From Amycolatopsis granulosa (GTDB lineage: Bacteria; Actinomycetota; Actinomycetes; Mycobacteriales; Pseudonocardiaceae), in assembly GCF_011758745.1 (NCBI RefSeq), contig NZ_JAANOV010000001.1:186001-250000 (forward strand): a DNA stretch of 64,000 bases, in the 5' to 3' direction. Both the position numbers and the translations under genes were made by a program. The notes under the pieces are model-generated. The model did not search any database, was not told the origin of the DNA, and saw only the letters and a program-made list of their open reading frames with translations. Positions 1-9,023 of this stretch are shown here, in pieces; within the stretch, counting starts at the first letter, position 1; each line of letters opens with the position of its first letter.

Positions 1-528
1 ACCGAGGCCGCCGGCCTCGTGCAGCGCCTCGACGAACCGGACCAGTGTCCGCAGCCCGCGCCGGCGGGTGGGTGCCTCGAAGCTTTTGAACCGGATGCCG
101 TGGAACGGGGGCGCGGTTCCGGCACGGACCGACTCCGCCAGCACCTGCGCCGCCGCGACCACGGCGGCGTCTTCCGCGTCCTCGCCCGCGGTGAACCCGT
201 CCTCGAAGTCGATCCGCAGGTCCTCGACCGGCTCCCGGGACAGTTTCTCCCGCACCCACGGGTACACCTCGCTCACCGCGTCCGCGGCGACACCGGTGAT
301 CCCGGCGAACTCCTCCGCGGTGGGGGCGTGCCGGTCGAGGGCCGCCAGCGCCTGCTCGCCCCAGTCGCGCACGGTGCCGGCGGTGTACCGGTCGCCCGGC
401 ACGTAGACGGTGTGCACCGGCTGCCGCACGTCCCGGTCGCCCGGGTACCGGCGGGCGAGCGCGGAGTCCGCACCGGAAAGCCGCGCGTCGAGTTCGGCGG
501 CGAACGCGTTCAGTTCGTGGTCCCTCAT
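1..528 (-). CDS. DUF6986-like aldolase/citrate-lyase-type protein, C-terminus beyond window
   Basis: The visible 176 residues start at an ATG that overlaps the stop of the upstream malic enzyme by four bases (ATGA, 525-528), so the two genes are translationally coupled. The reading frame is open to the window edge, so the C-terminal part lies outside; this is not a truncation in the genome. The text DLRIDFEDGF and HGIRFKSFE resembles the HpcH/HpaI-aldolase-like DUF6986 family, whose reaction I cannot name. In many actinomycetes, from memory, such genes sit near glyoxylate and malate metabolism. Its place beside malic enzyme and purine catabolism suggests a role in carbon disposal from ureides. 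That role is inference. Confidence 0.6.
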   Translation of the reverse strand, partial: MRDHELNAFAAELDARLSGADSALARRYPGDRDVRQPVHTVYVPGDRYTAGTVRDWGEQALAALDRHAPTAEEFAGITGVAADAVSEVYPWVREKLSREPVEDLRIDFEDGFTAGEDAEDAAVVAAAQVLAESVRAGTAPPFHGIRFKSFEAPTRRRGLRTLVRFVEALHEAGGLG

Positions 529-1922
529 GCCCGGTCCGCCTCCCGGTTCGCGGCCCGCCCGACCGCGGCGGCGACCTCGGGCGCGACCTGCCGGTCGAAC
601 ACCGACGGGACGATGTAGCTGGCGTTGAGCTCGTCCGGTCCGACCCGGTCGGCGATCGCGGTGGCGGCGGCGAGCATCACCGATTCGGTGATCTCGTGCG
701 CTCCCGCGTCCAGCATCCCGCGGAAGAAGCCGGGGAACGCGAGGACGTTGTTGATCTGGTTGGGAAAGTCCGACCGGCCGGTCGCGACGACCGCCGCGTG
801 GGCGCGGGCCGCGAGCGGGTCGACCTCCGGGTCCGGGTTGGCCAGTGCGAACACGATCGCGTCGTCGGCCATCGTCGCGATGTCGTCGCCGGTGAGCAGG
901 TTCGGCGCGGACACGCCGATGAACACGTCGGCGTCCCGCAACGATTCGGTGAGCGTGCCGGTGAGCCCCCGCGGGTTGGTGTGGTCGGCGATCCACTGCC
1001 GCGCCGGGTCCATCTCCCCGCGGCCCCGGTGCACCACGCCGCGCCGGTCGCACGCCACGATGTCGCGCACCCCCTGGGCGAGCAGCAGCTTCACGATGGC
1101 GTGCCCGGCGGCACCGACACCGCTGACGACCACCCGGATCTCCGGCCGCTGCTTGCCCACCACCCGCAGGGCGTTGGTCAGCGCGGCGAGCACGACGATC
1201 GCGGTGCCGTGCTGGTCGTCGTGGAACACGGGGATGTCGAGCTGTTCCCGCAGCTGCCGTTCGATCTCGAAACAGCGTGGCGCCGCGATGTCCTCCAGGT
1301 TGATCCCACCGTAGACAGTGGACAGTGCGAGGACGATCTCGACGATCTTGCCGGTGTCCTGCGTGCCGAGGCACACCGGCCACGCGTCCACCCCGGCGAA
1401 CTGTTTGAACAGCGCTGCCTTGCCCTCCATGACCGGCAGTGCGGCGGCCGGGCCGATGTTGCCCAGCCCGAGCACGGCCGAACCGTCGGTCACGACCGCG
1501 ACGGTGTTGCGTTTGATGGTGAGCCGCCGGACGTCGGCGGGGTTCTCGGCGATCGCCCGGCACACCCGGGCGACCCCGGGGGTGTAGGCGCGGGAGAGGT
1601 CGTCGCGGTGCTTGAGCGGGACCTTCGGGTTGACCTCGAGCTTGCCGCCGAGGTGCATCAGGAAGGTGCGGTCGCTGACCTTGCGCACGCGAACCCGCGG
1701 GATCCCGGTGAGTGTCTTGGTGATGGTCTCGGCGTGGGCGGCGTCCACCGCGTCGCAGGTGACGTCCACGACGAGGCGGTCGGCGTGCGACTCCACGACG
1801 TCGAGCGCCGTCAGTTCGCCGCCGGAGCGGCTCACCGCGGCCACCAGATCACTGGTGGCGCCTGAGTGGGAGGGCGTCTCGACCCGGACGGTGACGGCGT
1901 ACCCGGGGCTGGTGTTCGGCAT
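525..1922 (-). CDS. NAD(P)-dependent malic enzyme with N-terminal ACT domain
   Basis: Oxidative decarboxylation of malate to pyruvate, cytosolic. The 465-residue protein has an ACT-like ligand-binding region at about 5-85, the malic N-terminal domain at about 100-235 (SRAYTPGVARV, EGKAALFKQFAG, metal-binding VFHDDQHGTA near 232-241) and a Rossmann NAD domain from about 240 on (SGVGAAGHA). The open frame extends 29 codons upstream, but ATG 1922 is preceded by GCGAGG at good spacing and fits the family N-terminus, so I chose it. It is divergent from the urate genes, sharing a 260-bp promoter region with palindromic sites. In this context it would convert malate made from glyoxylate to pyruvate; that link is inference. 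Confidence 0.9.
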   Translation of the reverse strand: MPNTSPGYAVTVRVETPSHSGATSDLVAAVSRSGGELTALDVVESHADRLVVDVTCDAVDAAHAETITKTLTGIPRVRVRKVSDRTFLMHLGGKLEVNPKVPLKHRDDLSRAYTPGVARVCRAIAENPADVRRLTIKRNTVAVVTDGSAVLGLGNIGPAAALPVMEGKAALFKQFAGVDAWPVCLGTQDTGKIVEIVLALSTVYGGINLEDIAAPRCFEIERQLREQLDIPVFHDDQHGTAIVVLAALTNALRVVGKQRPEIRVVVSGVGAAGHAIVKLLLAQGVRDIVACDRRGVVHRGRGEMDPARQWIADHTNPRGLTGTLTESLRDADVFIGVSAPNLLTGDDIATMADDAIVFALANPDPEVDPLAARAHAAVVATGRSDFPNQINNVLAFPGFFRGMLDAGAHEITESVMLAAATAIADRVGPDELNASYIVPSVFDRQVAPEVAAAVGRAANREADRA

Positions 1923-2182
1923 CGAACCTCGCTTGACGCGACAAGGAAAAGGGGAGAGGCGGAGAAGTTCCGCAACGCGAACACTAATGTCTGCATAGCG
2001 GAACAGCAAGTCCTCGCCAGCAGGTGCTCATCCTCGAGCCGGCTGTCCGCTGGGCGGAATCCGGTCCGCTCCCCGGGCAGGTTATCACCGATTTTCAACA
2101 AACTGTTGACGTGACCCGGGTCGCGGGCCCACCATCTCTCATGTCACGAAATGCGAATTCCGCACTGCGGAAGGAGTGCAGG
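1923..2182. promoter_or_regulatory. Divergent promoter region with TTCCGC/GCGGAA operator-like sites
   Basis: This 260-bp gap separates malic enzyme (leftward) from the urate operon (rightward). It contains a perfect 15-bp inverted repeat TTCCGCACTGCGGAA at 2158-2172, just upstream of the AAGGAG ribosome site of the OHCU decarboxylase gene. On the malic enzyme side, TTCCGCAACGCGAAC (1969-1983) is a near copy and a half site TAGCGGAAC follows around 1996-2004. Sites of this type at both ends of a divergent region suggest one regulator controlling both directions. The regulator is unknown; an IclR/AllR-type protein is a guess. Confidence 0.55.
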
Positions 2183-2677
2183 ATGACGTTGGAGGAGTTC
2201 AACTCCGCAGCCCCCGGCCCCCTCACCACCGCGCTACGCGCCTGCTGCGACGTGCCCGCGTGGGCGGACAAGGTCCGCGCCGGCCGCCCGTACGCGAATG
2301 CCGGCGCGCTGGTCGCCGTCGCGGACCAGGCCGCGCGCGAACTCACCGCGGCGGAGGTCGACCGGGCGCTGGCCGCGCACCCCCGCATCGGGGAACGCGC
2401 CCAGGGCAAGGACGTCGAGTCGGCCTGGTCGAGACAGGAGCAGTCGGCCGTCGGCGGCGACCCCGGCACCGCAGCCGCCCTGATCGAGGGTAACCGCGCC
2501 TACGAGGCGAAGTTCGGGCGCGTCTTCCTGATCTGCGCCACCGGCCTGTCCGGTGAGCAGATCCTCGCGAACCTGCGGGAGCGCCTCGGCCACACGCCGG
2601 AGGAGGAGGCCCCGGTCGTGGCCGGGGAACTGCGCAAGATCGCCGTCCTGCGCGTGCGGAAGCTGGTGGACGGATGA
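2183..2677 (+). CDS. uraD: 2-oxo-4-hydroxy-4-carboxy-5-ureidoimidazoline (OHCU) decarboxylase
   Basis: Third step of urate breakdown, decarboxylating OHCU to (S)-allantoin. The 164 residues show the family signatures AHPRIGE (catalytic His about 66), WSRQEQSA, NRAYEAKFGRVFLICATG and ILANLRERLGH. The frame is open further upstream, but ATG 2183 has AAGGAG at 2171-2176 and begins where family members begin. The stop overlaps the start of the HIU hydrolase gene (ATGA, 2674-2677). HIU hydrolase and uricase follow directly, so all three urate-to-allantoin enzymes are made from one message. Confidence 0.95.
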   Translation: MTLEEFNSAAPGPLTTALRACCDVPAWADKVRAGRPYANAGALVAVADQAARELTAAEVDRALAAHPRIGERAQGKDVESAWSRQEQSAVGGDPGTAAALIEGNRAYEAKFGRVFLICATGLSGEQILANLRERLGHTPEEEAPVVAGELRKIAVLRVRKLVDG

Positions 2678-3003
2678 GCGCGATCACCACCCACGTGCTC
2701 GACACCGCGCTCGGCCGCCCCGCCGCCGGCGTCCGTGTGCGGCTGGAGCGGGCCGGGAAGCCGGGGGTGCTGGCCACCGGCGCGACCGACGACGACGGCC
2801 GCATCGCCGACCTCGGCCCCGACCGCCTCGACGCCGGTGCCTACCGGCTCGTGTTCGACACCGCCGCCTACTTCGCCGCCACCGGCCAGACCTGCTTCTT
2901 CCCCGAAATCACCCTCACCTTCGCACTCGCCGATCCCGGGCAGCACTACCACGTCCCGGTGCTGCTGAGCCCGTTCGCCTACTCCACCTACCGAGGGAGC
3001 TGA
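2674..3003 (+). CDS. uraH: 5-hydroxyisourate hydrolase (transthyretin-like)
   Basis: Hydrolyses 5-hydroxyisourate, the uricase product, to OHCU. The 109-residue length is typical. The N-terminal ITTHVLDTALGRPAAGV carries the first conserved His (about 7) and the C-terminus ends in the diagnostic YRGS tetrapeptide after HYHVPVLLSPFAYST. The start overlaps the OHCU decarboxylase stop by four bases, and uricase begins 6 bp after its stop. Tight coupling of the three enzymes fits their chain of unstable intermediates. Confidence 0.96.
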   Translation: MSAITTHVLDTALGRPAAGVRVRLERAGKPGVLATGATDDDGRIADLGPDRLDAGAYRLVFDTAAYFAATGQTCFFPEITLTFALADPGQHYHVPVLLSPFAYSTYRGS

Positions 3004-3009
3004 CCCCCC

Positions 3010-3915
3010 ATGGCCATCGTCCTGGGCCCCAACCAGTACGGCAAAGCGCAGAACCACCTCGTCCGCGTCTACCGCGACACCCCGCGCCACGAGATCCGCG
3101 ACCTGACCGTCTCCAGCGCGCTGCGCGGCGACTTCGCCGGCGCGCACATCGAGGGCGACCAGGGCGACGTCCTGCCCACCGACACACAGAAGAACACGAT
3201 CTTCAGCTTCGCGAAGGAGAAGGGCATCGGCGCGATCGAGGACTTCGCCCGCACCCTCGCCGGCCACTTCCTCGACCGCACCCCCGCCGCCGACGGGGCG
3301 CGCATCGAGATCGACGAGACGCCGTGGCAGCGGATCCCGGTGGGCGGCAAGGGTCACGACCATTCGTTCGTGCAGACCGGCGTGGGCACCCGCACCACCG
3401 TGGTCAACGTCGATCGCCGCGGCGACGACCGGCGCACCCATGTCGTCTCCGGCATCAAGGACCTCACGGTCCTGAAGTCGACCGGCTCGGAGTTCCACGG
3501 TTTCCTCAAGGACTCCTACACGACACTGCCGGAGACCGACGACCGGATCCTGGCGACCTCACTGGTGGCCAGGTGGCGCTACGACCACACCGACGTGGCG
3601 TGGGACGAGTCCTACGAGTCGATCCGCGACCTGATGCTCGAGCAGTTCGCCGAGATCCACAGCTACGCGTTGCAGCAGACGCTGTACGGCATGGGCCAGG
3701 CGGTGCTGGAGAAGCACCCGGAGGTCGCCGAGATCCGCCTGTCCGCACCGAACAAGCACCACTTCCTGGTGGACCTCTCGCCGTTCGGGGTGGACAACCC
3801 CCACGAGGTGTTCTACGCGGCGGACCGCCCCTTCGGGCTGATCGAAGCCACTGTCCTGCGTGACGACGCATCGGAGCCGGGCTCGGCCTGGCACGCCGTG
3901 CCCGGCTGGGTGTGA
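3010..3915 (+). CDS. Urate oxidase (uricase)
   Basis: Cofactor-free oxidation of urate to 5-hydroxyisourate with release of hydrogen peroxide. The protein has 301 residues, the usual length for the two-T-fold-domain family. The catalytic Lys-Thr pair appears as YGKAQ (K12) and LPTDTQKNT (T57), the same Thr number as in characterised uricases. The C-terminal half contains NKHHFLVDLSPFG and FYAADRPFGLIEATV, both typical. It is the third gene of the urate operon and is followed 23 bp later by a nucleobase permease that probably brings in its substrate. The peroxide it makes gives a reason for the peroxiredoxin gene at the end of the cluster. Confidence 0.96.
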   Translation: MAIVLGPNQYGKAQNHLVRVYRDTPRHEIRDLTVSSALRGDFAGAHIEGDQGDVLPTDTQKNTIFSFAKEKGIGAIEDFARTLAGHFLDRTPAADGARIEIDETPWQRIPVGGKGHDHSFVQTGVGTRTTVVNVDRRGDDRRTHVVSGIKDLTVLKSTGSEFHGFLKDSYTTLPETDDRILATSLVARWRYDHTDVAWDESYESIRDLMLEQFAEIHSYALQQTLYGMGQAVLEKHPEVAEIRLSAPNKHHFLVDLSPFGVDNPHEVFYAADRPFGLIEATVLRDDASEPGSAWHAVPGWV

Positions 3916-3938
3916 GCCGACCTGACGAGGAGACAGCA

Positions 3939-5381
3939 ATGAGGCTGTTCAACCGATCTTCCAAGTACCGCGGCCGGCCCGAGGACGAGACCCATTCCTT
4001 CCCGCGATTGCTCGCCTACGGCACGCAGCACATCCTCACCATGTACGGCGGGGTCATCGCGCCGCCGCTGATCGTGGGCGGTGCCGCCGGCCTGTCGGCC
4101 GGGGACAAGGCGCTGCTCGTCACCGCCGGGCTGTTCGTCAGCGGCCTGGCGACCCTGCTCCAGACGCTGGGCCTCGGCCCGTTCGGCAGCCGCCTGCCGC
4201 TGGTCCAGGGTGTGTCCTTCGCGAGTGTGTCCACCATGGTCGCGATCGCCTCCGACGGGGGCGTGCGGCCGGTGTTCGGCGCCATCATCGTGGCCGGCCT
4301 GATCGGGCTGATCGCGTCGTCGTTCTTCGCGCAGCTCGTGCGGCTGTTCCCGGCGGTGGTCACCGGCACGGTCATCACGGTGATCGGCCTGTCGCTGATG
4401 CCGACCGCGTTCACCTGGGCGCAGGGCGGCGACGGCGCGAAGGACCTCGGCTCGGTGTCCAACATCGGCCTCGCGGCGCTGACGCTGGTCGTCATCCTGG
4501 TGATCAGCAGGCTGTTCCAGGGCGCCCTCTCGCGGCTGTCGATCCTGATCGGCATCGTGATCGGCACGGTCGTCGCGGTGTGCACCGGCAAGGCGGACTT
4601 CTCCCGGGTGGGCGAGGCGAAGATCTTCGCCCTCCCGCCGGTCCTGCACTTCGGGTCGCCCACGTTCGGGGTCGCCGCGATCGTGTCGATGACGATCGTC
4701 GTCTTCGTCATCATGACCGAGACGACGGCGGACATCCTCGCCGTCGGCGAGATCGTGGGGACCACAGTGGACGCCAAGCGGGTCGCGGGCGGCCTGCGCG
4801 CCGACATGGCCGCGTCCACGGTCGCCCCGCTGTTCGGGTCGTTCCCGGCGAGCGCGTTCGCGCAGAACGTCGGCCTGGTCGCGTTGACCGGGATCAAGAG
4901 CCGGTTCGCGGTGGCCGTCGGCGGTGGCGTGCTGCTGCTGTTCGGTCTGCTGCCGGTCGTGGGCGCGGTGGTCGCGGCGATCCCGTACCCCGTGCTCGGC
5001 GGCGCCGGCATCGTGCTGTTCGGCACGGTGATGAGCAGCGGGATCCGCACCCTCGCGCGGGTGCGGTACCAGAACAACCTCAACATGCTGATCGTGGCGG
5101 TCGCCCTGGGCATCGGGATCATCCCGGTCGCCGCGCCGAAGTTCTGGCAGGCGTTCCCGTCGTGGTTCGGCGTCATCATGCACTCCGGCATCAGCGCGAC
5201 GGCGATCGTCGCGGTCGTGCTGAACCTGCTGTTCAACGAACTCCGGGCCGGCAACAAGCCGGGCGCGTCGGTCTTCGAGGCGGGGGAGAGCTCGCTCGAC
5301 CGGTTCGGCGACACGCTCGAGGACGACCTGGACACCCGGGAACGCCGTGCCAGGGCCGGGCATCGCCCCGCCGGGACCTGA
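3939..5381 (+). CDS. NCS2-family urate/xanthine/uracil permease
   Basis: Polytopic inner-membrane nucleobase:cation symporter of 480 residues with about 12-14 hydrophobic segments. Family features include QGVSFASVSTMVAI in the substrate region and TETTADILAVGEIVG, close to the NCS2 signature. Position directly after uricase suggests urate or xanthine as substrate; substrate is inference. A GTG at 3912 is possible, but ATG 3939 with GAGGAG upstream is preferred and matches the family N-terminus (FPRLLAYGTQHILTMYGG). The stop codon lies inside the first unit of a 14-bp tandem repeat. Confidence 0.9.
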   Translation: MRLFNRSSKYRGRPEDETHSFPRLLAYGTQHILTMYGGVIAPPLIVGGAAGLSAGDKALLVTAGLFVSGLATLLQTLGLGPFGSRLPLVQGVSFASVSTMVAIASDGGVRPVFGAIIVAGLIGLIASSFFAQLVRLFPAVVTGTVITVIGLSLMPTAFTWAQGGDGAKDLGSVSNIGLAALTLVVILVISRLFQGALSRLSILIGIVIGTVVAVCTGKADFSRVGEAKIFALPPVLHFGSPTFGVAAIVSMTIVVFVIMTETTADILAVGEIVGTTVDAKRVAGGLRADMAASTVAPLFGSFPASAFAQNVGLVALTGIKSRFAVAVGGGVLLLFGLLPVVGAVVAAIPYPVLGGAGIVLFGTVMSSGIRTLARVRYQNNLNMLIVAVALGIGIIPVAAPKFWQAFPSWFGVIMHSGISATAIVAVVLNLLFNELRAGNKPGASVFEAGESSLDRFGDTLEDDLDTRERRARAGHRPAGT

Positions 5382-5419
5382 CCGCGGGGACCTGACCGCG
5401 GGGACCTGACCGCGGGGAC
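5373..5419. repeat. 14-bp tandem repeat, about 3.4 copies
   Basis: Three exact head-to-tail copies of GGGACCTGACCGCG start at 5373, 5387 and 5401, followed by a partial GGGAC. The stop codon of the permease (5379-5381) is inside copy one, and later copies repeat a TGA in shifting frames. The repeat fills the spacer before the hydroxypyruvate isomerase ribosome site and may have grown by replication slippage. No function is apparent. Confidence 0.9.
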
Positions 5420-5440
5420 TCAAAGGAGCGAGGAACGAAC

Positions 5441-6265
5441 GTGACACACGCACTGCCCTACGAAGTCAACTGCTCCATCCTGTTCACCGAGCTGCCGCTG
5501 CTGCAACGACCCGCGGCGGCGAAGGAGGCCGGGTTCGACGGCGTCGAGTTCTGGTGGCCCTTCGCCGAGGCGGTGCCGGGCGACGCGGAGGTCGACCGGT
5601 TCGTCTCGGCCGTCCGCGACGCCGGTGTCCAGCTGGCCGGGCTGAACTTCTTCGCCGGTGACATGGCAGGCGGCGACCGCGGCCTGGTGTCGTGGCCGGC
5701 CCGGTCGGCCGAGTTCCGCGACAACATCGACGTCACGATCGGCATCGGCGAACAGCTGGGCGCCAGGAGCTTCAACGCGCTCTACGGCAACCGGGTCGGC
5801 GGTGCGCCGGAGGAACAGGACGAGCTGGCCGTGCAGAACCTGGTGCTGGCGGCGCGGGCGGCGAACCGCATCGGCGGGACCGTGCTGGTCGAGCCGGTCA
5901 GCGGTGCGCCGCGGTACCCGCTGCTGACCGCGGCCGACGCGCTCGCCGTCCTGGACCGGGTCCGGCAGGCGGGGGCGGACAACGTCGCCCTGCTCGCCGA
6001 CCTCTACCACCTGGCGGTCAACGGGGACGACGTGGACGACGTCATCGCCGCGCACGCCGGCCGCATCGGGCACGTGCAGATCGCCGACGCACCGGGGCGG
6101 CACGAGCCCGGCACCGGCCGGCTCCCGCTCCAGCGCCAGCTGGCGGACCTGCAGGAGCGCGGCTATTCCGGGTGGGTGGGCCTGGAGTATGTGCCCTCGG
6201 GTGCCTCGGCGGACAGCTTCGGCTGGCTGCCGCGGGACCGCCGCGGCGCGGGCGCCCGCGCCTGA
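5441..6265 (+). CDS. hyi: Hydroxypyruvate isomerase (TIM-barrel)
   Basis: Interconverts hydroxypyruvate and tartronate semialdehyde. The 274-residue protein is the usual length, with VNCSILFTELPLLQR at the N-terminus, GFDGVEFWWPF early on and metal-ligand-type segments LVEPVSG, LLADLYHL and HVQIADAPGRHEPG. The GTG start at 5441 follows AAGGAGCGAGG. It lies between the urate genes and tartronate semialdehyde reductase, the standard order for glyoxylate-to-glycerate conversion. I am confident of the family and fairly confident of the exact substrate because of the neighbours. Confidence 0.9.
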   Translation: MTHALPYEVNCSILFTELPLLQRPAAAKEAGFDGVEFWWPFAEAVPGDAEVDRFVSAVRDAGVQLAGLNFFAGDMAGGDRGLVSWPARSAEFRDNIDVTIGIGEQLGARSFNALYGNRVGGAPEEQDELAVQNLVLAARAANRIGGTVLVEPVSGAPRYPLLTAADALAVLDRVRQAGADNVALLADLYHLAVNGDDVDDVIAAHAGRIGHVQIADAPGRHEPGTGRLPLQRQLADLQERGYSGWVGLEYVPSGASADSFGWLPRDRRGAGARA

Positions 6266-6299
6266 TGACCAGCAACCCCCAGGGAAGGACGGCAGGAAC

Positions 6300-7184
6300 A
6301 TGAGCAGCATCGCGTTCATCGGTCTCGGCATCATGGGCAGCCCGATGGCGGTGCACCTGGCCGGGGCCGGGCACGACGTGACCGGGTACAACCGGACACC
6401 GGAGAAGACCAAACCCCTCGTGGACGCCGGCGGCCGCGCCGCGCGGTCGATCGCCGAGGCGGTCGAGGGCGCCGACGTGATTTGCGTGATGGTCCCCGAC
6501 TCGCCGGACGTGCGGGAGGTCCTCGCGGGGGAGGGCGGTGTCTTCGACCACGCGCGGCGGGGCGCGCTGGTGATCGACTTCTCCAGCATCCGCCCGGACG
6601 TGACCGCCGAGCTCGCCGAACAGGCCCGGGAGCGCGGTCTCCGGTTGCTGGACGCGCCGGTGTCCGGCGGCGAGGCCGGCGCCCGCAACGCCGCACTGTC
6701 CATCATGGTCGGTGGCGAGAGGGCCGACTTCGCCGCCGCGAAACCGATCTTCGACGTGGTCGGCAAGACCGTCGTGCACGTCGGCCCGACCGGTTCCGGG
6801 CAGACCGTGAAAGCCGCCAACCAGCTGATCGTCGCGGCGAACATCCAGGCGCTCGCGGAGGCTGTCGTCTTCCTCGAGGCCTACGGCGTGGACACCGAGG
6901 CCGCACTGGAGGTCCTCGGCGGCGGGCTGGCCGGGTCGACGGTGCTCGAGCAGAAGAAGCAGAACATGCTCACCCACTCGTTCCCGCCCGGCTTCCGCAT
7001 CGAACTGCACCACAAGGACCTGGGCATCGTCACCGCCGCCGCCCGCGAAGCCGGCGTCGTCATCCCCCTCGGCGCGCTGGTCGCCCAGCTCATGGCCGCA
7101 GCGAAGGCCGCCGGGGACGGCGGGCTCGACCACTCGGGCCTGCTGCGCGGCGTCGAGCGGCTCAGCGGCCGCGCCGACACCTGA
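6300..7184 (+). CDS. glxR: 2-hydroxy-3-oxopropionate (tartronate semialdehyde) reductase
   Basis: Reduces tartronate semialdehyde, the glyoxylate carboligase product, to D-glycerate with NAD(P)H. The protein has 294 residues and belongs to the beta-hydroxyacid dehydrogenase family. Visible features are the N-terminal nucleotide fold [11 protein letters not shown], the substrate loop [13 protein letters not shown] and the catalytic lysine segment [18 protein letters not shown] 6300 follows GGAAGGACGG; longer in-frame starts extend into the previous gene and are rejected. It lies between hydroxypyruvate isomerase and glyoxylate carboligase. Confidence 0.93.
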   Translation: MSSIAFIGLGIMGSPMAVHLAGAGHDVTGYNRTPEKTKPLVDAGGRAARSIAEAVEGADVICVMVPDSPDVREVLAGEGGVFDHARRGALVIDFSSIRPDVTAELAEQARERGLRLLDAPVSGGEAGARNAALSIMVGGERADFAAAKPIFDVVGKTVVHVGPTGSGQTVKAANQLIVAANIQALAEAVVFLEAYGVDTEAALEVLGGGLAGSTVLEQKKQNMLTHSFPPGFRIELHHKDLGIVTAAAREAGVVIPLGALVAQLMAAAKAAGDGGLDHSGLLRGVERLSGRADT

Positions 7185-7237
7185 CCTCCGTCCGGGGCGG
7201 CACGTCCCGGACCTCGCGCATCGGAAGGAAACCAACC

Positions 7238-9013
7238 ATGGCACGCATGAGAGTCGTCGACGCCGCGGTGCTCATCCTGGAGAAGGAGGGCGCCACCCAG
7301 GCGTTCGGCCTGCCGGGTGCGGCGATCAACCCGTTCTACAGCGCCATGAAGGCCCACGGCGGCATCCGGCACGTGCTGGCCCGCCACGTCGAGGCGGCCT
7401 CGCACATGGCCGAGGGCTACAGCCGCGCCGAGCCGGGCAACATCGGCATCTGCGTCGGGACCTCCGGTCCGGCCGGCACCGACATGATCACCGGCCTGTA
7501 CTCGGCGTCGGCGGACTCCGTCCCGATCCTGTGCATCACCGGGCAGGCGCCGGTCGCCAAGCTGCACAAGGAGGACTTCCAGGCCGTCGACATCTCCGCC
7601 ATCGCCGCACCGGTCGCGAAGATGGCGGTCACCGTCCTGGAGCCCGCGCAGGTGCCGGGCACGTTCGCCAAGGCGTTCCGGCTGATGCGGGAGGGCAGGC
7701 CCGGCCCGGTGCTGATCGACCTGCCGCTCGACGTCCAGCTCGCCGAGATCGAGTTCGACATCGCCACCTACGAGCCGTTGCCGGTGGCCAGGCCCGCCGC
7801 GACCCGGGCGCAGGCCGAGCGGGCCCTGTCGATGCTGGCCGGGGCCGAGCGGCCGCTGATCGTCTCCGGCGGCGGCGTGGTCAACGCCGACGCCGCCGAG
7901 CTGCTGGTCGAATTCGCCGAGCTGACCGGCGTCCCGGTGGTGCCGACGCTGATGGGCTGGGGCACGATCCCCGACGACCATCCCCTGATGGCCGGGATGG
8001 TGGGCCTGCAAACCTCGCACCGCTACGGCAACGCGACGCTGCTGGCCAGCGATTTCGTGCTCGGCATCGGCAACCGCTGGGCCAACCGGCACACCGGCGG
8101 CCTGGACGTCTACACCGCCGGCCGCACGTTCGTGCACGTCGACATCGAGCCGACGCAGATCGGCCGGGTGTTCGCGCCGGACTACGGCATCGTGTCCGAC
8201 GCCAGGGCCGCGCTCGAGGTCTTCGTCGAGGTGGCGCGCCAGTGGCGGGCCGCGGGCCGGCTGCCGGACCGCTCGCGGTGGGCGGCGGAGTGCCGGCAGC
8301 GCCGCCGGACCCTGCTGCGCAAGACGCACTTCGACACCGTGCCGATCAAGCCGCAGCGCGTCTACCAGGAGATGAACCGCGCCTTCGGCCCCGGCACCCG
8401 CTACGTCAGCACGATCGGGCTGTCGCAGATCCAGGCCGCGCAGATGCTGCACGTCTACCAGCCGCGGCACTGGATCAACGCCGGGCAGGCCGGCCCGCTC
8501 GGCTGGACCGTTCCCGCCGCGCTGGGGGTGGCCACCGCCGACCCGGACGCCACGGTCGTGGCACTGTCCGGTGACTACGACTTCCAGTTCCTCATCGAGG
8601 AGCTGGCGGTCGGCGCGCAGTTCGGCATCCCGTACGTGCACGTGCTGGTGAACAACGCCTACCTCGGACTGATCCGGCAGGCACAGCGCGGGTTCGACAT
8701 GGACTACTGCGTCCAGCTGTCGTTCGACAACATCAACGCACCGGAGCTCGGCGGCTACGGTGTCGACCACGTCAAGGTCGCCGAAGGGCTGGGCTGCAAG
8801 GCGATCCGGGTGTTCGAGCCCGACGACATCCTGCCGTCGCTGGAAAAGGCCAAGACGCTCGCGGCGGAGCTGCGCGTGCCGGTGGTCGTCGAGATCATCC
8901 TGGAGCGGGTCACGAACGTGTCGATGGGCGCCGCGGCCATCGACGACGTGGCCGAGTTCGAGGAGCTCGCCGAGCGGCCCGGGGACGCGCCGACCGCGAT
9001 CGTCCCGGCCTGA
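7238..9013 (+). CDS. gcl: Glyoxylate carboligase (tartronate semialdehyde synthase)
   Basis: ThDP- and FAD-dependent condensation of two glyoxylates to tartronate semialdehyde plus CO2. The 591 residues match the family length (E. coli 593). In [13 protein letters not shown], Val51 occupies the place of the otherwise universal catalytic Glu of ThDP enzymes; that Val51 is the hallmark separating carboligase from acetolactate synthase. The C-terminal ThDP motif is GDYDFQF with VNNAYLGL downstream. ATG 7238 has GGAAGGAA upstream. It is central to recovery of the glyoxylate released from allantoin. Confidence 0.95.
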   Translation: MARMRVVDAAVLILEKEGATQAFGLPGAAINPFYSAMKAHGGIRHVLARHVEAASHMAEGYSRAEPGNIGICVGTSGPAGTDMITGLYSASADSVPILCITGQAPVAKLHKEDFQAVDISAIAAPVAKMAVTVLEPAQVPGTFAKAFRLMREGRPGPVLIDLPLDVQLAEIEFDIATYEPLPVARPAATRAQAERALSMLAGAERPLIVSGGGVVNADAAELLVEFAELTGVPVVPTLMGWGTIPDDHPLMAGMVGLQTSHRYGNATLLASDFVLGIGNRWANRHTGGLDVYTAGRTFVHVDIEPTQIGRVFAPDYGIVSDARAALEVFVEVARQWRAAGRLPDRSRWAAECRQRRRTLLRKTHFDTVPIKPQRVYQEMNRAFGPGTRYVSTIGLSQIQAAQMLHVYQPRHWINAGQAGPLGWTVPAALGVATADPDATVVALSGDYDFQFLIEELAVGAQFGIPYVHVLVNNAYLGLIRQAQRGFDMDYCVQLSFDNINAPELGGYGVDHVKVAEGLGCKAIRVFEPDDILPSLEKAKTLAAELRVPVVVEIILERVTNVSMGAAAIDDVAEFEELAERPGDAPTAIVPA

Positions 9014-9023
9014 GGGGCCTCCG

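Noticed and set aside
1-528. Pseudogene call for the left-edge aldolase-like gene
   Set aside because: The frame is intact to the first base of the window, so the missing end is due to the window boundary.
7238-9013. Acetolactate synthase as an alternative to glyoxylate carboligase
   Set aside because: Val51 in place of the catalytic Glu, length of 591 and neighbours in the glyoxylate pathway favour carboligase.
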